Of a stretch of DNA of 64,000 nt, positions 56,863-64,000 are shown piece by piece. The translations under genes and the position numbers were made by a program. The notes beneath the pieces were generated by a model. That model did no database searches. It was not told the origin of the DNA and saw nothing but the letters and a program-made list of their open reading frames with translations. The number at the start of each line of letters is the position of its first letter. The first letter of the stretch is position 1. This DNA comes from Chlamydoabsidia padenii (Eukaryota > Mucoromycota > Mucoromycetes > Mucorales > Cunninghamellaceae): contig JAIWND010000008.1 of NCBI GenBank assembly GCA_025330725.1, forward strand, positions 1-64,000. Direction: 5' to 3'.

Positions 56863-58756
56863 ATGCTTAAACTTTCTTCCAACGTGCTCACCAAGTGTCA
56901 AGTTACACGTTTACTATCACCTGTCTCTATTACTTTGACTCGACACATACATGCTACCTGTATACGACACGATTTATTTGAAAAACAACCCTATCATCTT
57001 TTTAAACCTTTACAACCATTGGCTCCCTCTTTTCGTATGAAAGGTGGACAAATCGAACCTCTATATGAACCTACTGACTTTTATAAAGAACTCAAGGTAA
57101 ATAAATGAACTATTAACAGTGACATATAACTGCTAAGCTAACCCACTTTGTAGGCCCGGATTCTATCAGCAAAAGAACGTATCTTTATAGCTGCTCTTTA
57201 TATTGGACAATCAGAACAAGAATTGGTAAGAACAACCCAACTGGATAATGTATCAACTTGTTACTCACCTACTTTTGTGCTTTAGGTAGATACGATACGA
57301 CAGGCATTATCGCGGTCCCAACACCTTCAAGTGCATATTCTGATCGACTGTTTACGGGGAACTCGGACATCAAAAGGTGAAAGCTCGGCAACCTTACTAG
57401 CAACTCTATTACGTGATTATCCACAGCAAGTACAAGTCTCCATGTATCATACCCCGGATCTTAAAGGTGTTTTGAAGAAAACCTTGCCACCACGATTCAA
57501 CGAAAGCATTGGATTGATGCATTTAAAGGTGTATGGATTTGACGATACTGTGATGCTCAGTGGGTAAGTGATCAAATGGGCGTGTGTGTATGTGTGATTC
57601 ACTTGGACTGACAAAAGAATCTTGTAGGGCCAACCTCAGCACTGATTACTTTACTAATCGACAAGATCGTTACATCCTCTTCCATGACCAGCAACTGACA
57701 CATTATTACCAAGATCTTCTCAAGGTGGTAGGATCATTCTCTTATCGTTTGACACGCAATGGACAATTGATAATGTCTGATTCAACTGCAGACCCTGTAC
57801 GACACAGTCGACTCTTTAAACAACAAGCACGGGAACGTTTATTGACTTTTATTGATAAATACATCAACAAGAACAATGACCATGTTCATGGTAGTGATGA
57901 TGATGATACAGTTGTTTTGCCTGTCATTCAAATGGGTCCATTCGGTATACGACAAGATGAAAAGCTGACCTTGACCCTATTGGACATTGCCCATCGACAA
58001 GGTGTCACCAACTCTGATAATCGACAACTTTGGTGGACAATTCATCTTACATCTGGTTACTTTAACTTTACGGACCGATACAAGCAATTCATACTCAACA
58101 CTCGAGCTAAATTCAAGTTTTTGACTGCATCACCAGAGGTAACGAGTATACATAAAAGGAGGGGGAGATGATACTCATCTTTTATCTGTCGTGTGATAGG
58201 CAAACGGATTCTTCAACTCGAAAGGTGTATCAAGATTTCTTCCACCCGCCTATACTTTTATTGAAAGACAATTCTATCGACAAGTAGTAAAAGCAAAGAA
58301 ACAAGAAATGATTGGGATCGAAGAATATAAACGACCTGGTTGGACATATCATGCAAAAGGTAAGGCGGTGATTGAATGATGGAAAAATTTGTTCTAATTA
58401 CCTTTTTTTTTTTTTTTGTTAGGCCTTTGGGTGAACTTTACCAACAAGTCGTGGCCATCATTAACAATGGTTGGGTCACCTAACTTTGGACATCGATCAA
58501 GTCAACGTGATTTGGAAGCACAGGCATTGGTGATGACTGACAATGAAACTTTGCAGGCAGCATTATATAAGGTATGTAATGACTACTCGACAAAAAAAAA
58601 AAAAAGTTGGTCGTTATTAATCCGTTTTGTCTATAGGAAGTCGACAGGCTGCACCATCATTCACAACCCGTCACGAATGACACCTTTGAACGACAAGACA
58701 GACGTGTCCCTTATGGTGTCCGTGTTGCGGCATCCATTGTCAAGACCATGTTATAA
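56863..58756 (+). CDS. PGS1: Phosphatidylglycerophosphate synthase, mitochondrial
   Basis: Transfers the phosphatidyl group of CDP-diacylglycerol to glycerol-3-phosphate, the committed step to cardiolipin. Seven exons (56863-57096, 57154-57225, 57286-57563, 57628-58138, 58200-58359, 58423-58571, 58637-58756) give exactly 507 aa. The N-terminus is basic and Ser/Thr-rich, a mitochondrial presequence. It belongs to the phospholipase D superfamily: the first HKD motif reads HLKVYGFDDTVMLSG, joined across intron 3 to ANLSTDYFTNRQDRY. The second is degenerate (SLTMVGSPNFGHRSSQRDLE), as known for Pgs1. PHB1, its near neighbour, is genetically linked to cardiolipin metabolism in yeast, but I claim no operon-like link here. 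Confidence 0.95.
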
Positions 58757-59639
58757 ACCATTTTACCCCTTCTCCTATTATTTGCATACACACCGATTAT
58801 TTCATATAGATTAGTAGTGAATAGATATTATCCATTAGACTTTATTATTTTGTATAGGGTTTTGATTAATTAATAAAAATGTACGACTGACATGATGATG
58901 ATGGCAAGCCATGTGCACTAGTGCTACACACACGTCTTCTGTCTCTCTTTTTAAATGTAACGTTGTACTTGTATAGGTGAATCAAACAAATCATGTCATG
59001 AGGTTAATCGGTCATTTCATTGTTTCTGCCTGTAATGATGATTAGGACATATCATCTGGACCGGTGATAATCCTTTTTTTCCCATTTTCCCACCTTAAGT
59101 AAACTCCCAATGTCAAACCAATCCATGTAATCGATTTTATTTATATTACTTGTTGTTTTCGATTACTCTAGTATGGAGAAAAAAAAAATGCATGTGCAAA
59201 ATCAATTGGCATCCACTTGATCTTTTCACATGAATGCCTACTTTATGTTGATTCCTTCCCAACATATATCATGTGAGCAAACGAGAAAAAAAACAAAAAC
59301 AAAAAAAAACGTTCGACATTGATTGATTCTCGGAAAAGATGGTAACCTGATATAGCACAATTCGCTGTTTTTATGTATTTTGTGTTCTCGGTGTATCAGA
59401 GACTACCAATCGGGGAACTTTTGTGTGGAGCAAATCAATGTCATGCTGTCTTTTTTTTTTTTTATTCCTCCGGAAGTAGTTTCATAAACAGGAGGAGCGG
59501 GACGTCGAAATACAAAATTCATGCAGCGGGGTTTAAAATATACACCCTGGCTGATAGTACTACAAAAAAAAAAGATCATTACAAAAACCTGACAGGTGAT
59601 TAATGAGCATAAAGTAGGAATCACCCTCTTTGGGTTTAT

Positions 59640-59860
59640 TTATCGAAAGATGCAGGCAAAAGTTTATAGTGAGTGATGATATGTTTTTTGTAATCTTTTG
59701 GGGTATTCATGTATTCTGTCATTAATGGAATCAATGTTTTCTCGGTGACACTGGGCAGTTCTGTTCCAAAGCAAAAAGAAAAAAAAATTATATTAGGATT
59801 GATAAAATTAGTATGAAATTTCCCATTCTTACCCTTGTTTGGTGATTTACAGACCCGCAT
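59640..59860 (-). CDS. Possible small two-exon gene, unrecognised
   Basis: ATG at 59860 opens MRVCKSPNK, splices at G|GTAAGA to an acceptor GGAACAG before ELPSVTEKTLIPLMTEYMNT, and stops after LLPASFDK, for about 50 aa. The second exon has convincing composition (many K, Y, H, no low complexity). A competing frame from an ATG near 59905 uses a donor one base away and encodes YCEICGSVNHQTR. Either could be the tail of a longer gene whose upstream exons I cannot place. No family is recognised. Confidence 0.3.
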
Positions 59861-60734
59861 ATCTCGCAGTAGCGTTGACTATTATGTTTTGTATAAGATT
59901 TCATAATATGTTTTCTCGAAAAAATGGTATAAATAGTAAGATGATCTTGGTAGATACGAAGAAAAAGAGAAGGAAGAAGATCGGGATTGTTTCTTCACTT
60001 TATATGTTTTTTATTGGGTAAAATTGTCATTCCTTTAGGAGAGAATCTTCAAATGTGATGTGTAACTCTTGACAGTGATACAGTACTTTCTTAAGAAGTG
60101 AGAAAAAAAAAGACTCGATTTGGAGGTATCCTCACTATTGGACAGGTCGATCCCTACTTCCGGTTGAAACCGCTTTCTTTAAAAGTTGTACAGCCATGTT
60201 GACATTTTCAAATTCCGACAGTGGGCAATCATTTACCACATCCTCTTGACATCATCAAGAGCAGCCGACTTGTAAATCACTCTTTTTGTAGTTTTACATG
60301 TTACAATAGAGGAAACAACTACCTATCTTGAAGAGATGACAGAAATGATCAAAAGCAATAATACTTGGGAAAAGAAAGCAAACAGTCAGTTAGTACACGT
60401 GGTCAGTCTTTTTTGTCTTTCGAAATAACAAAATTTGCCACCAAAACGAAGTGATATTAGGAAAGCGATAACCCCCCGGAAAAGATTTGAACATAGATAA
60501 AGAGTGGATTGGGCATGCAAAAAGAAGTGGAGGCAAAGCAATGGAGAGAGACAAAGAGCGGGATCATGCCAAGTGGCTAGCGTTACTACACGAATTGTTT
60601 GATTGGATAACCGTTGCAGCCTGGATGATCACATGGGCAGTGGCGGAAGGAGAGCGGAAAGAAGACATAATGGATGAAGAAAGAAAAAGAAAAAAAGGTG
60701 AAGCACAGTATAGCCTTCTTATAGGATATATGTA

Positions 60735-61320
60735 GGTTAAAAGCCAAGCACCAATTCCCGTGTGTCAGTCTGTCCGAACTTGCGATGACTTTTACCTGTC
60801 ATTAAACCCACTTCGTATTCAAATCCCGCTTTCCTTGATTCCCTACTAAGATTTTGGATGGGCTCTCCTCGCTCCATTGTTAAAGGATGCTAATGATTAA
60901 AGTGGTGTTGTGAATACTATAACCCATTTCCAATATATTTTACCGCAAATTTTAAGCGCCAAGACCCTCGTGTCAGTCTGTCCAAGCTTGCAATGAGTTT
61001 TACCTCTCTTTTGCAAGAAAAAAGGACGAAGACTTTTTTACAGTCAGAACCAAAATCATTTTCAAATCCCGTCAGTTTCTAGTCAGAGTTGAAAGGAGCT
61101 TTACTGCTCCATTGTCAACGGATGCTAATGATTAAAGTGGCCATGTGGACACTATGATCCATTTCCAACATAATTTACCGTAAAGTCAAGTACCAAGATC
61201 CTTGTGTTAGTATGTTTAGGCTTGCAATGACTTTTACCTTTTCTTTGCGACGAAGATATTTTTTTTAAACCATCAACACATTGGGGGTTTAAAAAGCGGT
61301 GTTTTAAAAAGCGGGAGTTC
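60735..61320 (+). repeat. Tandem copies (about 2.5) of a ~230-bp repeat
   Basis: Three successive copies share CAAGNNCCAAGANCC, then TGTGTCAGTCTGTCC, GCTTGCAATGACTTTTACC, an AAATCCCG element (60817-60829 and 61058-61072, and a degenerate GGGGGTTTAAAAAGCGG near 61284), GCTCCATTGT, GGATGCTAATGATTAAAGTGG and ATTTCCAA. Copy starts lie near 60745, 60957 and 61190. A further copy lies inverted at 34793-34947. There is no reading frame. Confidence 0.75.
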
Positions 61321-61757
61321 AAAGTTTTATGATGAAGAAGTTTGCGATTTGGCGTTTAATAACAACATCAGGACTTTATTTATAAAGAAGAGTGTTTTGT
61401 AAAACTGTAACTGTACTACTTTTATATTTCAAGTATTAGTTTAAATCAATAGCTATGATATATTCTAGGTTTTATATTCCCTGCAAATTTGTCGATACAT
61501 TTACCACTTTTTGATGGGATCAGGCAACTCCAATCAGTGGATAACATTGGCGTTTCAAAAAGTTTTTTTTTATTTTGATGGGGATTAAAAGACAGTGAGT
61601 TTGAGATTTGTTCCCATCATTTTATAAGAGATACTATACTATAAGCTATACTAGAGGAGAGTTCAGTGTTGGTGTTAATGTTGGTATTCTTACTGCTAAT
61701 GTTTTAGTTGTTGCTGATGATAGTGTTGATATATATATATGTTGCTTGGGATATCAT

Positions 61758-62576
61758 TTAGTCGTCGTCGGAAGAAGAATCGGTAGCTTCAGTAGCTTCA
61801 GAAGTGTCAGAAGAGTCGCTATCGCTACTGTTGTCATTGTCAGAGGAAACATCATGGTCCGATTCCCCGTCCGTTTTGTCTTGATGTTCTGTGCTTGATC
61901 CAACAGATAATTCCGTATTACCGTCAGGTTGGTCGTTGTTAGCTTGATAGACCGCTGTTTCTTGCTTGTAACGTTTAAAGTCTTCACTGGCGATCTGGTT
62001 ATATTTCTATTGGCATTATATATATAAAGTCAGTTAGTTACCACACACACAAACATCCATTTACCTCTCTTTGTTTATCGCTTAAACCCCGCCATTCTTC
62101 ACCAAGTTTGCGAGCAACATCACGAGGGGCCAAATCAGGATTAGCCTTGACGATCGAAGATCGCGCTTCGTTGGTAAAGTGAATGTAGCTGGTCAAGTTA
62201 CGATGTGGTGCAAGAGGATCCTTTGCCATTTTTTTGGCAACACGGCGTTTCTTCTTTGAGGTTTCCATTTCTTTAGTGAGAGAGGGAAAATTGGTGAGAA
62301 GAGAATCCGGCAAGTCAGCTTTACCCATCAATTCAGCCAAGTTGTTGAATTTCTTGGATATATCACGGCAGACGGTGGCAATCTATAAAAAGTCAAAAGA
62401 AAAAAGAGATAATGAGCATAATGGTTAATAAATGATGTTTTGTTGTTTATAACACGACATCACAGTGGTCTTTTTTTTAGTCAATTCATATCTTTTTTTT
62501 TCCAAAAAAATAAGAGTATCCCCTTTTTACTTACTAGTTCATCAACTGCTCTTTTTTTTCCAGCGTTTTTTTCCAT
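61758..62576 (-). CDS. HMG-box protein with acidic tail
   Basis: Three exons (62535-62576, 62065-62382, 61758-62006) give 202 aa. A basic N-terminus is followed by a helical segment (TVCRDISKKFNNLAELMGKA), a lysine/arginine patch (KKKRRVAKKMAKDPLAPHRN) and one HMG box (LTSYIHFTNEARSSIVKANP, VARKLGEEWRGLSDKQREKY, IASEDFKRYKQ), then a long Asp/Ser-rich acidic tail. This is the layout of HMGB/Nhp6-Hmo1-type chromatin proteins that bend DNA, though Nhp6 itself lacks both the extra N-terminal domain and the acidic tail; Hmo1-like is the nearer guess. The acidic tail probably modulates DNA binding. Confidence 0.88.
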
Positions 62577-63313
62577 GTTTGTTGTCGTAGGATCGATGTG
62601 GAATGGGAAAGGAAAGAAAGGAGCGGCGGAAAGGGGAAGGGTTAAATAGTGTGACTTAGCAGTCGTGGGGTAATTTTTATTCAATTCCCGCTCAGGAGAG
62701 CAAAGGAAGTTTAGGGCTATTGCAGTACCGACCTCTCGTTCATCTACTGACTGCATCGACTGATCCTCCCACAACCTAATAAGCAGAGTAAGAAAAAGAA
62801 AAAAGAAAAAGAGGAAAAGAAAAGAAAAAGTTTAACAAACGATGTCTTCCTTCTTGCGAAAGCAATCATCCTGCCCCTCTTTTCTTTACCTTTCCTACTC
62901 CTTCTAAAAGCAGTAACGAGAAAAAGGGTGATGAGCCTCGATCTTCATCAATTTGCATAAATGCAGTGATGAGATGATGATGTCGTTCAGTAAATTATGT
63001 GTACTTGCCTCATTAACTTCTTTGGTTTGATATGCATAAAGGAGTCGTTATCGGGGATTGAATATTAAACCACCGCCTATCACAGATAAGGGTCTCCTTT
63101 CTTCTTCGCATGCTTTCTTTCTTTATAATTCATAATGACTCCTTTTCAATATCATATCAAGAGACTTGTATAGAGATAAAATAGTGTTTTGATTCTTTTT
63201 CCATTCTTATTACTTTTCTACTCCACTCCATCATTGTTTTCTCGGTGACAGTCGTCCCTTTCCCATTCCTATCCTTAACTAAACTTACCCATTCCTTTCT
63301 TTTATAATCCAAT
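62577..63313. other. Divergent intergenic region, HMG-box/membrane protein
   Basis: No gene. Contains the element at 62679-62691 near the HMG start, an A/G-rich stretch (62785-62830), and GGGGATTGAATATTAAACC near 63056. Confidence 0.5.
62679..62691 (+). promoter_or_regulatory. AATTCCCGC element upstream of the HMG-box gene
   Basis: Plus strand ATTCAATTCCCGC, 103-115 bp upstream of the start at 62576. Confidence 0.45.
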
Positions 63314-64000
63314 ATGAAAACCATTGCCTTTGAACTTTTGAACAAAAAGTTTGATGATCAATACACCTTTGATCTTCAAGGTTATGTAAGTCGTTACATG
63401 GATAGATAGTGTCATGCAAACTGATTTCTCTTTTCTTTTCATAAAAAAAAGTTAACATTCCAAGAGTTTAATAGCCATATGAAAATATTAAACCAAAGTA
63501 TCAAAAGGAAATCATTGCCACGCCATCTGCATTTCCGGGTGAAACTGCTCTGGATGATATGGGTGGCCAGTGCTTGTGTCTTTTATGTGATACACATGCA
63601 TGATCTTCCACTTTGGATTATTCTCCTATTGGCATCATCCCTATTACTGGCCACCTTGTTATTTATCTGCCATTATCATTATTCTGTATTCAAGGTAAAC
63701 CCGATCCTATTTTTTTGAGACATTCATGCATAATTTTTTTTTCGGTCGCAGTTTGAATCTTCGATCTTGGCGGCGTGTGAACATTTAAACGAGACGGAAA
63801 AGACAAGAGGGATAGAATACCAACTAGTGAAAAATGGTCAACATTATCATTCATGCCGTATTACTTTTGCATGGGGATGCCTCTTTGGTGCTCAATCCTT
63901 TTATGTAAGTAGTCGATCATGTAAAAAAGTTGGCCGGGGTGAAATACTGATGGGATTTTTTTTTATATCGTGCGGGGAATGTGTTGAAAATCAGGAAATG
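63314..64000 (+). CDS. Membrane protein with two TM helices, 3' end outside window
   Basis: Three exons are seen (63314-63385, 63452-63694, 63752-63904), 156 codons in frame; the next acceptor is probably ATCAG at 63993-63994, after which only a few bases remain. The N-terminal part is hydrophilic (MKTIAFELLNKKFDDQYTFD, LTFQEFNSHMKILNQSIKRK). Two adjacent transmembrane helices follow (LLWMIWVASACVFYVIHM; LWIILLLASSLLLATLLFI) with a very short loop containing HDLP, then a soluble stretch with AACEHLNETEKTRGIEYQLV. The hairpin of helices suggests an ER or nuclear-envelope protein, but I recognise no family. Confidence 0.7.

Larger units (their letters stand above)
58757..61757. other. Gene-poor 3-kb region
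   Basis: No confident gene. It holds a possible two-exon small gene (59640-59860, minus), an AAATTCCG element at 60205-60219, and the ~230-bp-period repeat at 60735-61320. A plus-strand frame at 60487-60735 of 82 codons starts at TTG and is very charged; I do not support it. GCGGTGTTTTAAAAAGCGGG at 61298-61317 is a doubled element-like string. Confidence 0.5.

Noticed and set aside
60487..60735. 82-codon charged frame starting at TTG
   Set aside because: No ATG at its start, no splice support and simple A/G-rich composition.
1..64000. CRISPR arrays, bacterial operons, phage genes
   Set aside because: None present; the spliced genes and composition are eukaryotic.

Overview
The window looks like nuclear DNA of a filamentous fungus, most likely Mucoromycota and probably Mucorales. 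Reasons: AT-rich intergenic DNA, many short GT-AG introns of about 50-90 nt, long A/T homopolymer tracts, rhizopuspepsin-type aspartic proteases, a Zn2Cys6 regulator, CDC24 and LRG1 homologues, and a Ty3-type LTR retrotransposon. All gene models were built by hand from splice sites and reading-frame continuity. Most multi-exon models close to an exact multiple of three, which supports the boundaries.

Layout. 0-4 kb: the end of a TOE1-like deadenylase, a GT2 polysaccharide synthase and a pyridoxal kinase. 4.4-13.2 kb: an accessory island built around a 181-bp perfect inverted repeat that carries two divergent tRNA-Val(AAC) genes. It is flanked by nested solo LTRs and by a 5.77-kb Ty3-type element with near-identical LTRs, broken gag-pol and no integrase core, followed by an older retroelement fragment. 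13.5-14.2 kb: a possible decayed spliced gene. 14.9-28.1 kb: a BTB/CAP-Gly protein, a small secreted protein, mitochondrial D-lactate dehydrogenase, a peroxisomal acyl-CoA thioesterase ending in SKL, holo-ACP synthase and an LRG1-like LIM/RhoGAP. 28.4-31.3 kb: a broken Crypton/Ndc10-like tyrosine recombinase gene and an unrecognised 422-aa protein. 31.7-39 kb: a tandem segmental duplication holding two aspartic protease genes. 40.7-49.1 kb: a Zn2Cys6 factor, then a SIN3-like corepressor convergent with an SDS3-like gene. 50.2-58.8 kb: a BIG1/Ac45-like V-ATPase accessory protein divergent from prohibitin-1, and CDC24 divergent from PGS1. 58.8-64 kb: a gene-poor stretch with an unexplained repeat family, an HMG-box protein and the start of a membrane protein.

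Functional links. DLD1, PHB1, PGS1 and probably holo-ACP synthase act in mitochondria. LRG1 and CDC24 act on Rho/Cdc42 GTPases in polarity and wall growth, to which the GT2 synthase and BIG1-like protein may contribute. The SIN3-like and SDS3-like genes, neighbours here, would belong to one histone deacetylase complex. The strongest possibly undescribed signals are a recurrent element of the form TTYAAATCCCGC, often 85-200 bp upstream of start codons, the tRNA palindrome with LTR ends at the mirror-image site on both arms, and a ~150-bp repeat family found at 34.8 kb and 60.7-61.3 kb.
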